Below, piece after piece: positions 28,528-38,700 of a stretch of DNA of 64,000 nucleotides. The notes beneath the pieces are model-generated. The model saw only the letters and a list, made by a program, of their open reading frames with translations, was not told the DNA's origin and did not search any database. Numbering within the stretch: position 1 is the stretch's first letter; every line of letters begins with the position of its first letter. Source of the DNA: Thiomicrospira microaerophila (lineage in GTDB: Bacteria > Pseudomonadota > Gammaproteobacteria > Thiomicrospirales > Thiomicrospiraceae); assembly GCF_000934765.1 (NCBI RefSeq), contig NZ_JYNN01000001.1:1-64000 (forward strand), given 5' to 3'. A program made the translations under genes and the position numbers.

Positions 28528-30915
28528 ATGGATCACGGTGTTCACAACAAGCTTGTTTCTTTTATCTGGAGTATCGCCGATGATTGTTTGCGCGATGTTT
28601 ATGTGCGCGGTAAATACCGTGATGTGATATTGCCTATGGTGGTGTTACGCCGCCTGGATACCTTACTAGAGCCGACCAAAGAGGCGGTGTTAGACGAGGT
28701 TAAGTTCCAGAAAGAAGAAATGGACGCCGTGGAACTAGACGATGCGCCATTACGCGAAGCATCGGGTTATGTGTTTTACAATACCTCTAAGTGGACACTC
28801 AAAAGCCTGTTCAGCACCGCCACCAATAACCAGCAGATTTTACTGGCTAACTTTGAAGAATATCTAGCTGGCTTTAGCGATAACGTTAAAGAAATCGTTG
28901 AGCGTTTCAAACTCAAATCGCAAGTACGCCATATGGCCAGCAAAGACGTATTGCTGGATGTGCTAGAAAAGTTTGTTTCGCCCTACATAAACCTCACCCC
29001 GAATGAGATTGAAGACCCGAATGGCAATAAAATGCCCGCCCTAACTAATTTAGGCATGGGCTATGTGTTTGAAGAACTGATTCGCAAATTCAACGAAGAA
29101 AACAACGAAGAAGCCGGTGAGCACTTTACCCCGCGTGAAGTGATTGAGCTGATGACCCATTTGGTGTTCGATCCGCTTAAAGACAACTTACCGCTTACGC
29201 TTACCGTCTATGACCCAGCCTGCGGCAGTGGCGGCATGCTGACCGAGGCGCAAAATTTCATCGAAGAAAAATACCCCAGCGATAACCGCGATATTTACCT
29301 CTACGGCAAAGAAATCAACGACGAAACCTACGCCATTTGTAAATCCGACATGATGATCAAGGGCAATAACCCAGAAAATATTAAAGTCGGCTCCACGCTG
29401 TCAACGGATGAATTTGCGGGTAATAAATTTGATTTTATGCTCTCCAACCCGCCTTACGGCAAAAGCTGGGGTGCTGATCAAAAGTCGATTAAAGACGGCA
29501 AGGATGTGGTCGATCCACGCTTTAAAGTTGAGCTAACAAACTATTGGGGCGAAATCGAACCCGCCGATGCCACACCGCGCTCTAGCGATGGGCAGTTACT
29601 GTTTCTAATGGAAATGGTCAGCAAAATGAAAGACCCCGCCCATAGCGCCTTGGGTTCACGCATCGCTTCGGTTCACAATGGTTCCAGCTTGTTTACCGGC
29701 GACGCAGGCAGTGGCGAAAGCAATATTCGCCGTTACATTATCGAAAACGATAGCTTGGATGCGATTGTGCAACTGCCGAATAATTTGTTCTATAACACCG
29801 GTATTACCACCTACATTTGGTTGCTCAACAATAACAAACCCGATAACCGCAAAGGCAAGGTGCAGTTGATTGACGCCAGCTTACTCTATCGTAAATTGCG
29901 CAAAAATCTCGGCAACAAAAACTGCGAATTTGCACCCGAACATATTCAACAGATAGTACAAACCTATCTGGATTGCGCCTCAGTCGAGCGAAAAAAAGAC
30001 GCCAATAACGACCCGATAGGGCTGGCGAGCAAGGTTTTTGATAACAGCGATTTTGGCTATTACAAAGTCACGATTGAACGCCCAGATCGTCGCAGTGCAC
30101 AGTTTAGTAGTGATCGACTTGCCGATTTACGTTTTGACAAAAGCCTACTCGAACCGATGCAATGGGTGTATGACACCTATCGCGATGCCGTGTATCAAGC
30201 TGGCTTTTTAACCGACAAGGCCGATGAGATTATTAAGGCGCTCGAAGACCAACAAATCGAACTCAACACCAAGCAACGTAAAAACCTCCTTAACCACCAG
30301 GCCTGGTTAAAACAACGTGATCTACTGCAAACTGCAGAAGTGTTAATGGCTAAGGTGGGTACACAACAAACCGACGATTTTAATGGTTTTAGTGAGCAGG
30401 TGAATGATGCGATAAAGGCCGAGAAAATTAAACTCAGCGCCCCAGAGAAAAAAGCGATTCTCAATGCGGTCAGTTGGTATAACGAAGCGGCCGTTAAGGT
30501 CATTAAGAAAATTGAAAAACTAAGCAGCGATAAACTGACTCAACTCTTAAACCACTTGAACTGCACCGAAGCCGATTTACCGGATTACGGTTATTTCCCT
30601 ACGGGTAAAAAAGGTGATTTTATCACCTGTGAATCGAGCAGTGATTTACGCGACAGTGAATCTATACCGCTCAACCAATCGATTCACGACTACTTTGCAG
30701 CCGAAGTAAAACCCCATGTGGACGAAGCATGGATTAATCTCGATTCAGTAAAAATCGGTTACGAAATCAGTTTCAATAAATATTTCTACCAGCATAAACC
30801 TTTGCGCTCTATGGAAGCCGTAGCGCAAGAAATTATTGCGTTAGAACAACAAGCCGAAGGCCTGATTGCCGAAATACTGGGCGTGTCAGTAAAAAAGGTG
30901 CAGGGTGATCTATGA
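28528..30915 (+). CDS. hsdM: Type I restriction-modification methyltransferase subunit HsdM
   Basis: A 795-residue DNA adenine N6-methyltransferase that modifies host DNA at the HsdS-chosen sequence and forms part of the restriction complex. An N-terminal helical HsdM domain is followed by the SAM-binding motif DPACGSGGML (near residue 228) and the catalytic NPPYG motif (near residue 308). The protein is longer than classical HsdM (about 500-550) and carries a helical C-terminal extension of about 250 residues, as in some type I systems. Its stop overlaps the hsdS start. Palindrome copy 8 lies in the extension. Confidence 0.95.
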   Translation: MDHGVHNKLVSFIWSIADDCLRDVYVRGKYRDVILPMVVLRRLDTLLEPTKEAVLDEVKFQKEEMDAVELDDAPLREASGYVFYNTSKWTLKSLFSTATNNQQILLANFEEYLAGFSDNVKEIVERFKLKSQVRHMASKDVLLDVLEKFVSPYINLTPNEIEDPNGNKMPALTNLGMGYVFEELIRKFNEENNEEAGEHFTPREVIELMTHLVFDPLKDNLPLTLTVYDPACGSGGMLTEAQNFIEEKYPSDNRDIYLYGKEINDETYAICKSDMMIKGNNPENIKVGSTLSTDEFAGNKFDFMLSNPPYGKSWGADQKSIKDGKDVVDPRFKVELTNYWGEIEPADATPRSSDGQLLFLMEMVSKMKDPAHSALGSRIASVHNGSSLFTGDAGSGESNIRRYIIENDSLDAIVQLPNNLFYNTGITTYIWLLNNNKPDNRKGKVQLIDASLLYRKLRKNLGNKNCEFAPEHIQQIVQTYLDCASVERKKDANNDPIGLASKVFDNSDFGYYKVTIERPDRRSAQFSSDRLADLRFDKSLLEPMQWVYDTYRDAVYQAGFLTDKADEIIKALEDQQIELNTKQRKNLLNHQAWLKQRDLLQTAEVLMAKVGTQQTDDFNGFSEQVNDAIKAEKIKLSAPEKKAILNAVSWYNEAAVKVIKKIEKLSSDKLTQLLNHLNCTEADLPDYGYFPTGKKGDFITCESSSDLRDSESIPLNQSIHDYFAAEVKPHVDEAWINLDSVKIGYEISFNKYFYQHKPLRSMEAVAQEIIALEQQAEGLIAEILGVSVKKVQGDL
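30295..30308. repeat. Dispersed palindrome, copy 8
   Basis: 13/14 match with intact core in the C-terminal extension of hsdM, read as HQAWL. Confidence 0.85.
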
Positions 30916-32216
30916 CGCTTGCAACTATGCCGAAATATGACCGCTATAAAGATTCAGGGGTTGAATGGTTGGGGGAGATGCCTGAGGAATGGGAGCTAAT
31001 ACCCAATAAACGTCTATTTACCTTAAAAAAGACCCAAGTAGGTAAGCGTTCTCATGATTATGATTTGTTGTCTTTAACTTTAAAAGGCATTGTTAAAAGA
31101 GATATGGAAAACCCTGAAGGAAAGTTTCCGGCTGAGTTTGATACTTACCAAGAAGTTAAAAAAGGAGACTTCGTTTTTTGTTTATTTGATGTTGAAGAAA
31201 CTCCGAGAACTGTAGGCTTGTCTAATTTCGAGGGGATGATTACTGGCGCATACACGGTGTTTTCGGTTAATAAAGGCTTTGATAGGCAGTTTTTGTACTA
31301 TTTTTATTTAAACCTCGACGCTACAAAAAGACTCAAGCCTTTGTATAGAGGACTAAGAAATACAATTCCTAAAGACTCTTTTCTAGGCTTTAAGTCATTT
31401 ATACCTGCACTAAATGAGCAGGCTAAAATTGCCAACTTCCTCGACCAAAAAACCGCGCAAATTGATCAAGCGGTGGCGATTAAACAAAAGCAAATCGTCT
31501 TGCTGAAAGAGCGCAAACAAATCCTTATCCAAAACGCCGTCACCCAAGGCCTAAACCCCGATGCTCCAATGAAAGACAGCGGCATAGACTGGATCGGCCA
31601 AATCCCAGCCCATTGGGAGGTTAAGAGGACTAAGTACTTATTAAAAGAGATAGATGAGCGCTCGCAAACTGGGCAAGAGGAATTACTTTCAGTTTCTCAT
31701 ATGACTGGAGTAACCCCTAGGTCTGAGAAAAACGTAACCATGTTTATGTCCGAAGATTACTCTGGTTCAAAGCTTTGTCGTTCTGGTGATTTAGTTATAA
31801 ATATCATGTGGGCTTGGATGGGAGCCTTAGGCGTATCAGATAGAACAGGTATTGTTAGCCCGGCCTATGGTGTTTTTAGAGAGCGTTTTCACAACACATT
31901 TAACCCTAAGTATTTAGAGCTTTTGTTGAAAACAACCAACTATGTCGAGTATTACAACAAAGTTTCAACAGGCTTGCACTCATCTAGACTTAGATTTTAC
32001 GGTCATATGCTATTTGCCATGAAAATTGGTTTTGCACCTTTCGATGAACAAAATGAAATTGTCAAATTCATCGAAAAACAATCCCAGAAAATCGACCAAG
32101 CGATTGGTTTACAACAGCAACAAATCGATAAACTCAAAGAATACAAAACCACGCTAATCAACAGCGCCGTCACCGGCAAAATCAAAATCACTCCAGAGAC
32201 TAGGTTAAAAGGATGA
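30912..32216 (+). CDS. hsdS: Type I restriction-modification specificity subunit HsdS
   Basis: A 434-residue DNA-recognition subunit with two target-recognition domains in the usual pseudo-symmetric layout. Each half starts with a matching segment (KDSGVEWLGEMPEEWE near residue 15; KDSGIDWIGQIPAHWE near residue 220) and ends with a conserved coiled-coil spacer (IDQAVAIKQKQIVLLKERKQ; IDQAIGLQQQQIDKLKEYK). The target-recognition regions are markedly more AT-rich than the flanking spacers, a usual sign of domain exchange. It overlaps hsdM by four bases. Confidence 0.94.
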   Translation: MTLATMPKYDRYKDSGVEWLGEMPEEWELIPNKRLFTLKKTQVGKRSHDYDLLSLTLKGIVKRDMENPEGKFPAEFDTYQEVKKGDFVFCLFDVEETPRTVGLSNFEGMITGAYTVFSVNKGFDRQFLYYFYLNLDATKRLKPLYRGLRNTIPKDSFLGFKSFIPALNEQAKIANFLDQKTAQIDQAVAIKQKQIVLLKERKQILIQNAVTQGLNPDAPMKDSGIDWIGQIPAHWEVKRTKYLLKEIDERSQTGQEELLSVSHMTGVTPRSEKNVTMFMSEDYSGSKLCRSGDLVINIMWAWMGALGVSDRTGIVSPAYGVFRERFHNTFNPKYLELLLKTTNYVEYYNKVSTGLHSSRLRFYGHMLFAMKIGFAPFDEQNEIVKFIEKQSQKIDQAIGLQQQQIDKLKEYKTTLINSAVTGKIKITPETRLKG

Positions 32217-32222
32217 TCAGAA

Positions 32223-32924
32223 ATGTCTGTTTATAAGCTATTTTGCGATGAAAGCTGTCACCTTCAGCATGATGGAAGCGATGTCATGGTTTTGGGGGCT
32301 TTGCATTGTACTGCCAAAAAAGCCGAACAACTGACTCGTCATATTAAATGGTTGCGCCATCAACACGCATTCTCTCCGGAGTTGAAGTGGAGTAAGCTCC
32401 ATAAGCATCAATGGCCGCTTTACCAAGCGATCATTGATTTGATTTTGGATGATCCCGAAGTCAATTTTAAAGCTACTGTAGTGCTAAATAAGAACACTTT
32501 AGACCACCAGCAGTACAATGCTGGGTCGCATAGTGATTTTTATTACAAGATGTTTTACTACACCTTGAGGGACTTCTTTAAGGAGGGCAATGAATATCGA
32601 ATCTATTTGGATTACATGGACACGCTGGGGGCTGAGAAAACAAAAAAACTTTGTGATGTGTTACAGAAGGGAACGGGTTGGCCTTTGAATATCAGTACTA
32701 CAATTGTTCAGTCCTATGAATCCCAATTGATTCAGGTGTCCGATTTATTGATAGGGGCTGTGGCTTATAAAAGTCGGTCAGATATTGATCATTTGAGTGC
32801 AATCAAGAATCAATTTGTAAATTACTTAGAGACAAAGTTGCGTCGTGGTTTGAATTGTTCAACTCCACCTTGGGAAGAAAGTTTTAACGTTTTTCGTTTT
32901 GTGCCGAGAGGGACGCAATGCTAA
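32223..32924 (+). CDS. DUF3800 domain protein
   Basis: A 233-residue protein matching the DUF3800 pattern: an N-terminal strand YKLFCDES with acidic Asp/Glu, a central YLDYMD, and a C-terminal IQVSDLLIGAVAYKSR, as in RNase H-like folds with an acidic metal site. Nuclease or phosphotransfer activity is inferred, not shown. It starts six bases after hsdS with AAAAGGATGATCAGAA upstream, so it is in the restriction operon. It overlaps the next gene by seven bases, implying a functional pair. Confidence 0.8.
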   Translation: MSVYKLFCDESCHLQHDGSDVMVLGALHCTAKKAEQLTRHIKWLRHQHAFSPELKWSKLHKHQWPLYQAIIDLILDDPEVNFKATVVLNKNTLDHQQYNAGSHSDFYYKMFYYTLRDFFKEGNEYRIYLDYMDTLGAEKTKKLCDVLQKGTGWPLNISTTIVQSYESQLIQVSDLLIGAVAYKSRSDIDHLSAIKNQFVNYLETKLRRGLNCSTPPWEESFNVFRFVPRGTQC

Positions 32925-33460
32925 CGGAACCATTGGCGCTTAACCGAATCGATGCAACTGAAATTATCGATGTTCTTTATGAAATATTTTGTCGAGATTT
33001 TATTGAAAGTGATACTTATCTTGCTGATCAAATTTATATCAATCCAAGAAGTCATCGAAAAGATGATGACAAAGAAATGGATTTTTGGCATTTGACGACA
33101 AGAGATGTTAAAGAAAAGGTTTGGGAAAACCGCAAACCGGTTTGGCGGGTTGTTGATCGCTATTTGGACTTCGATAGAGCAAGCCGTTTAGAATGGGTAA
33201 AGCAAATTTTGACTCACCATGATGATGAAAGCATTAGATTTTTTTATCACCGTGAAACCAATAGGAAAAAAGATATTCGTTTGTATTTATGGGCTTTTGA
33301 GGAGGATTTCGTTGTGATCTTGCAAAAACTAGGCAGATCCAGTTCGTTTTTGGTGACAAGTTTTTATCTAGATCATGAAGGGAAAAAGCGAGATTTTAAC
33401 GCTCGATACCAAAACTATTTGAAAACAGATCCTGAGTTGTTTGAGTGTGAGTGGTTTTGA
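32918..33460 (+). CDS. Unrecognised small protein, possibly RelE/barnase-like nuclease
   Basis: A 180-residue protein of no family I can name with certainty. It has a charged segment with SHRKDDDKEMDFWHLTTR, then RYLDFDRASRLEW and a terminal strand pair (DFVVILQKLG, FLVTSFYLD). That ordering (His/Asp-rich motif, HLTTR, later hydrophobic strands ending in a TSFY-like motif) resembles the phage-type barnase/ColicinE5/RelE-like nuclease domains, but this is only a visual resemblance. The seven-base overlap with the DUF3800 gene and the lower GC content suggest a two-gene acquired module. Confidence 0.6.
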   Translation: MLTEPLALNRIDATEIIDVLYEIFCRDFIESDTYLADQIYINPRSHRKDDDKEMDFWHLTTRDVKEKVWENRKPVWRVVDRYLDFDRASRLEWVKQILTHHDDESIRFFYHRETNRKKDIRLYLWAFEEDFVVILQKLGRSSSFLVTSFYLDHEGKKRDFNARYQNYLKTDPELFECEWF

Positions 33461-33784
33461 ATAGAGGAAATGGTCGCCTATTATGGACCGGGCGATACGG
33501 TCACCTCTTTCTACTTAATAGTAGGTGAGCGAAGACAATTTTGATTGATTTAGGTGCCTGTGTCAATGTTAATAAATATTTTTTTAATTGAAACTTTACC
33601 TATAAGATAAAAAATTAGGATTAAAAGTTTAATTAAATTATTGGGTTAGGTTTTTTTTGTGTACAGGTTGGCCGATAATTGATCGTTGGGTGAGTTGAAT
33701 AAGTTCAGCTTGGAATAACCAGGCCTGGTTGCTGAAAGTCCTGCAATTTAATTTTAAAAAAGCGATTAACTAAGCAGAAAGTTT
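33461..33784. other. 324-bp AT-rich intergenic region before the Septu-like genes
   Basis: Contains an imperfect hairpin at about 33501-33529 (TCACC...TACT-TAAT-AGTA-GGTGA) and a strongly AT-rich centre (33560-33660). Near the right end, the dispersed palindrome at 33717 begins a 28-bp segment also found inside hsdR. It probably holds the promoter of the ATPase/HNH pair. No reverse transcriptase or retron-like RNA gene was recognised. Confidence 0.5.
33717..33744. repeat. 28-bp direct repeat, left copy (dispersed palindrome copy 9 plus 14 bp)
   Basis: The 14-bp palindrome at 33717-33730 and the next 14 bases (GCTGAAAGTCCTGC) are identical to 35877-35904 inside hsdR. An in-frame TAA lies directly before the CCA codon here, so this copy is not part of a gene. 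It is the only intergenic copy of the palindrome in the window. Confidence 0.9.
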
Positions 33785-35101
33785 ATGAGAATAGAGCAAA
33801 TAACATTATGTAATTTCCGACGATTTAGCGAATTGCGCATGAGTTTTCATCCGCGTTTAACGGTGATTGTTGCAAAAAATGGCCAAGGTAAAACCTCGAT
33901 TTTAGATGGTAGCACTGTCGCTCTGGGTTCTTATTTTTCAAGCTTTGAGTTTGGGCAAGCACGCAATTTTGATCGATATGATGCCAAATACATTTCTACA
34001 TTTAAAAATCTTGAAAAAGATCAATGCTATCCGGTTTCTGTGTCTGCTGATGTTTACTTTTCTAAACAGCCACATCAGATTTTAAGAGAATTACGCGGCC
34101 CGAAAGGCAGAACCACAACCGGAGATGCATTTGAAATTAATCAATATGCTAAATCGTTAGCGCAGTCATTGACCTCAAACCAAGAGGTTTCGTTGCCCTT
34201 GTTGGCTTACTACGGTTCAGGAAGGCTTTGGAATAGTCACAAAAACATGAAACGAAAGTTGGTTTTAACGGCAAGCCGTAGTATGGGGTATGAAGACTGT
34301 TTTAGTGCCGCCTCGTCCTATAAGCAAGTACAAGAATGGATGATAAAAGCCACCTTCGCGGTGATTCAAGAAGGTGCGATGGGTGAAGATAGCGGCTCGA
34401 ATTTAAAGCGCCAGCTGGCTTGTGTTCAAAATAGTATTAATCAAGTTCTCGAATCAGAGGGGTGGCGAAATTTTCATTACAGCATCCCACATGAAGAACT
34501 TGCCATGACGCATGATCAACTTGGCCCGTTGCCGGTATCGTTACTCAGTGATGGGGTGCGGGCGATGGTCTCGATGGTCGCGGATATGGCGTGGCGTTGT
34601 GCAAAACTTAATCCGCATTTTGGTGAGGATGCAGCGCAAAAAACAGAAGGTATCGTTTTGATTGATGAAGTCGATATGCATCTTCATCCGGAATGGCAGC
34701 AGCGAGTTATTCAATCGTTGACAAAAACATTCCCTAATATTCAATTTATTGTGACGACGCATAGCCCTCAAGTGCTTTCGACTGTTCCCAGGGAATCTAT
34801 TCGGGTATTGTCCGAGTTTAATGGCGAAATGATAGCCGAAGAACCTAAAGCGCATTCTTATGGTGAGCCAAGCAATGATGTGCTTGAAGCGATTATGGGC
34901 GTAGACCCTCAACCACCGATTGCCGAAAAACAGAGTTTAGATAGGTTGACTGAATTGGTTGATCAAGGTGATTATGCATCGGAGGAGGCGAAAAATTTAT
35001 CTAGTCTGCTTCAAGAAAAGTTAAATAAAGCGCACCCTCAGTTGCAAAAAATTGAGCGCTCGATTCGCCGTCAACAGTTCTTAAAAGGTGAGACGAACTA
35101 A
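33785..35101 (+). CDS. Septu-like ATPase (PtuA type)
   Basis: A 438-residue AAA/ABC-type ATPase of the RecF/SMC-like class. It begins MRIEQITLCNFRRF, has Walker A AKNGQGKTS (residues 30-38), an ABC-like signature LLSDGVRAMV, Walker B VLIDEVDMHLHPEW (about 295-310) and the H-loop TTHSPQVLS (about 323-331). Together with the next HNH gene it matches the two-gene Septu antiphage arrangement, in which the ATPase regulates the nuclease; the same pair is also the effector of some retrons. Assignment as PtuA rests on this pairing. Its stop overlaps the next ATG (TAATG). Confidence 0.8.
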   Translation: MRIEQITLCNFRRFSELRMSFHPRLTVIVAKNGQGKTSILDGSTVALGSYFSSFEFGQARNFDRYDAKYISTFKNLEKDQCYPVSVSADVYFSKQPHQILRELRGPKGRTTTGDAFEINQYAKSLAQSLTSNQEVSLPLLAYYGSGRLWNSHKNMKRKLVLTASRSMGYEDCFSAASSYKQVQEWMIKATFAVIQEGAMGEDSGSNLKRQLACVQNSINQVLESEGWRNFHYSIPHEELAMTHDQLGPLPVSLLSDGVRAMVSMVADMAWRCAKLNPHFGEDAAQKTEGIVLIDEVDMHLHPEWQQRVIQSLTKTFPNIQFIVTTHSPQVLSTVPRESIRVLSEFNGEMIAEEPKAHSYGEPSNDVLEAIMGVDPQPPIAEKQSLDRLTELVDQGDYASEEAKNLSSLLQEKLNKAHPQLQKIERSIRRQQFLKGETN

Positions 35102-35766
35102 TGCGTTTTATCACAAAACATGGTAGTGGTGGGTTTCAACTCGATCAGTCTAATCAAACACCACCGACGACAGGCGAGCAGGCAACTACTCGGTGGGGAT
35201 CATTTAAATATAAAGCCGGTTTACTCAAAACCTTAACCGACGAACAGCAAGGTTTGTGTGCTTATTCCGAAATCAATCCCGATGAATTTGGGCTGGCGTC
35301 TCACATTGAACATATTGAGCCCAAAAGTCTTAATCCACAAAGAACCTTTGATTATCATAATTTGGTAATGAATGCGTTAAGTTCGGATGACCTGAAGCGC
35401 AGTGATGTTGATTTATTTGCCGGTCATGCAAAGAGAGAGCGCTTTGATACAAACCTTTTTATTTCTCCGTTAAATAATAGTTGCCAAGATTACTTTGTTT
35501 ATCTCTCTGATGGACTGGTTGTGCCGAACAATAAATTAAATGAGGCGGATAGGCTCAAGGCAGAATACACCATTGATTTATTGAACCTCAATTGCGCTTA
35601 TCTTAAAAATAAGCGTAAAAACTGGGTTGATGAACTGGAAGAATTGATTGATGAGCACCTTAACAATAATTGGTCACTAAATGATTTGATGCAGATATAT
35701 TTGTGCCCTTGTAATGATAAGCTCTATTCATTTTTTAGCGCAAATCAGCAACGTTTGGTTGCTTAA
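35101..35766 (+). CDS. HNH endonuclease (PtuB-like, TIGR02646-type)
   Basis: A 221-residue nuclease partner of the upstream ATPase. The HNH core is GLCAYSE (Cys53) followed by HIEHIEPKS (His68, His71) and FDYHNLVMNA (His86, Asn87). The usual second Cys of a CxxC in this family is replaced (Cys-Ala-Tyr-Ser), so the structural zinc site may be altered. Later segments (LFISPLNNSCQDYF, LNLNC) are typical of the PtuB-like group. It probably degrades DNA once released or activated during phage infection. Confidence 0.8.
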   Translation: MRFITKHGSGGFQLDQSNQTPPTTGEQATTRWGSFKYKAGLLKTLTDEQQGLCAYSEINPDEFGLASHIEHIEPKSLNPQRTFDYHNLVMNALSSDDLKRSDVDLFAGHAKRERFDTNLFISPLNNSCQDYFVYLSDGLVVPNNKLNEADRLKAEYTIDLLNLNCAYLKNKRKNWVDELEELIDEHLNNNWSLNDLMQIYLCPCNDKLYSFFSANQQRLVA

Positions 35767-35797
35767 TATTCGAGCTAAATAGACGAAAGGAATAAAC

Positions 35798-38700
35798 ATG
35801 GTAAGCCAAACCAACGAACAAGCATTAGAGGCCGCGATTGAGCTGGCATTAACGGGGTTGTGTCGTGAGGATTTTCAACCAGGCCTGGTTGCTGAAAGTC
35901 CTGCGGATTATGTTGTGCATAATGGTTTTAAGCGAGGCACGCCGTCCGACTTTAATGCGCAATATGCCTTGGATGAAAAATGGTTTTGGCTTTTCCTTGA
36001 AACAACACAAAAAGATACGTTATCGCAGTTACAAAAACATAACCCGAATGATTGGCAACGTAAAATTTTAGAGCGTTTTGATCGGTTAGCGAAAAAGCAT
36101 GGTGTGTTACACCTTTTGAAAAAAGGTTTAAGCCTGGATGATGTGCATTTTGATCTGATGTTTCCAGCGCCTTTAGCCAGTAGTAGCGATCAGGTTAAAC
36201 AAGATTTTGAAGCGAATATTTTTAGCGTCACGCGCCAACTTCGTTATTCGTTAGCCAATCCGTTGCAAGAAATTGATATGGTGTTGTTTATTAACGGTAT
36301 CCCGTTAGTGACGTTGGAGTTAAAGAATGCTTGGACGGGGCAGAACGCGCGTTATCATGGTCAAAAGCAGTACCGCACCGACCGAGACACCAACCAGCCG
36401 TTATTACAATTTGCGCGTTGCTTAGTTCACATGGCCGTTGATACCGATGAGGTGTACATGACCACCAAGTTAAGCGGGCAGAGTACTTTCTTTTTACCGT
36501 TTAACAAAGGTCACAATCAGGGGCAGGGCAATCCGCCGAACCCTAACGGGCACAAAACGGATTATTTATGGAAAGAAATCTTTACCAAGCAAAGCCTAGC
36601 CAACTTAATTCAGCACTTCATTCGCTTGGATGGCTCAAGCAAAGATCCGCTCAATAAGCGCACGTTATTTTTCCCGCGTTATCATCAAATGGATGTGGTG
36701 CGCCGGTTAATAAGCGATGTGTCAACCAAAGGCGTAGGACAAACCTATTTAATTCAGCATTCCGCCGGTTCGGGTAAATCAAACTCGATTACTTGGGTCG
36801 CTTATCAATTGATCGAAGCCTATCCAGAAACTGAGGATGTACCGAGCGCAAAAGGGCTTGAAACGCCGTTGTTTGATTCGGTTATTGTGGTCACGGATCG
36901 GCGCATTCTTGATCAGCAACTTAAAGATAATATCAAAGACTTTTCTGAGGTTAAAAACATTATTGCGCATGCCAATAAGTCAGCCGATTTAAAAGCGGCG
37001 TTGGAGAGTGGTAAAAAAATCATCATTACCACCATTCAGAAATTCCCCTTTATTATTGATGGCCTCAGCGATTTGAGCGATAAGCGTTTTGCGGTGATTA
37101 TTGATGAGGCGCATAGCTCACAAAGCGGCACGGCGCATAGCAAAATGAACGAAGCGATGGGTTCTGAAGAGGACGAGGATGCACAAGACAAAATTCTGCA
37201 AGCGATGCGATCACGCAAAATGCGCGGCAATGCGTCTTATTTGGCCTTTACGGCGACGCCCAAGAATACAACCTTAGAAAAGTTTGGCCATCAACAGCCA
37301 GACGGCTCGTTTGTGCCGTTTCACCTTTACTCGATGAAGCAGGCGATTGAGGAAGGCTTTATTTTGGATGTATTGGCCAATTACACGACCTATAAATCCT
37401 ATTATGAAATTCAGAAATCGGTTGCTGAAAACCCAAAGTTTGATACCGCAAAAGCGCAAAAAAAGTTACGTGCATATGTTGAGCGAAGTCAGCAGACGAT
37501 TGATACCAAAGCCGAGATCATGCTGGATCATTTTGTAAACCATGTAGTCAATACCAAAAAGCTGAAGGGCAAAGCCAAATGCATGGTGGTGACCCAAAGC
37601 ATTGAAATGGCGATTCGCTATTTTAAAGCGATTCAGCGCTTGCTGGCGCAACGAGGTAATACGTTCAAAGCCATTGTGGCGTTTTCGGGTGAGAAGACGG
37701 TGGATGGTATTGTTTACACTGAGTCAGATATGAATGGCTTTTCGGATAATGACACCAAAGATAAATTTGATACCGATGAATATCGAGTGTTAGTGGTGGC
37801 GAATAAATACCTGACCGGTTTTGATCAACCGAAATTGAGCGCAATGTATGTCGATAAGAAGTTGCAAGGTGTACTGGCGGTGCAGGCACTTTCGCGCTTA
37901 AATCGTTCAGCCCCTAAGTTGGGTAAGAAAACCGAAGATTTGTTTGTGCTGGATTTCTTTAACAGTACCGATGATATTAAAAAGTCCTTTGATCCTTTCT
38001 ACACAGCGACCTCTTTAAGCGAGCCAACGGATGTAAACGTGCTGAATGACTTAAAAGACGCGATGGATGATGTGGCGGTGTATGAGTGGTATGAAGTCGA
38101 GAATTTTGCAAAAGACTATTTTGATGGCGTAGATGGCCAATCTTTGAGCAGTATGATTGATGTGGCGGTTGAGCGTTTTGAGCATGAATTGCATTTAGAA
38201 AACGAAGAGCAAGCGGACTTCAAAATTAAGGCAAAGCAGTTTGTTAAAATTTATGGGCAGATGGCATCGATTATGCCGTATGAGAATATGGCCTGGGAAA
38301 AGCTGTTTTGGTTCTTAAAATTCTTAATACCCAAGCTAAAAGTGGCTGACCCGCAAGCGGATCAGCTGGATGCTTTGTTGGAGTCGGTTGATTTAAGTTC
38401 GTATGGCCTTGAACGCGTGAGGTTGAATCAGTCAATTGGGTTGGATACAACAGAAACGCAGCTTGACCCACAAAACCCTAATCCTCGTGGTGCGCACGGT
38501 GAAAAGCAAGAAGACCCATTGGATGAGATTATTCGTGAATTTAACGAACGCTGGTTCCAAGATTGGAGCGCGACACCGGAAGAACAACGGGTGAAGTTTA
38601 TTAATATCGCAGACAGTATTAAAGCGCACCCAGACTTTGAAGCAAAGTATAAGCATGAAACCGACCCGCATCACCGAGACTTGGTATTTGACAAAATATA

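Noticed and set aside
33461-35766. Retron of the Ec78 type (PtuA/PtuB effectors)
   Set aside because: No reverse transcriptase gene and no recognisable msr-msd RNA region are next to the ATPase/HNH pair, so a plain Septu-like pair fits better.
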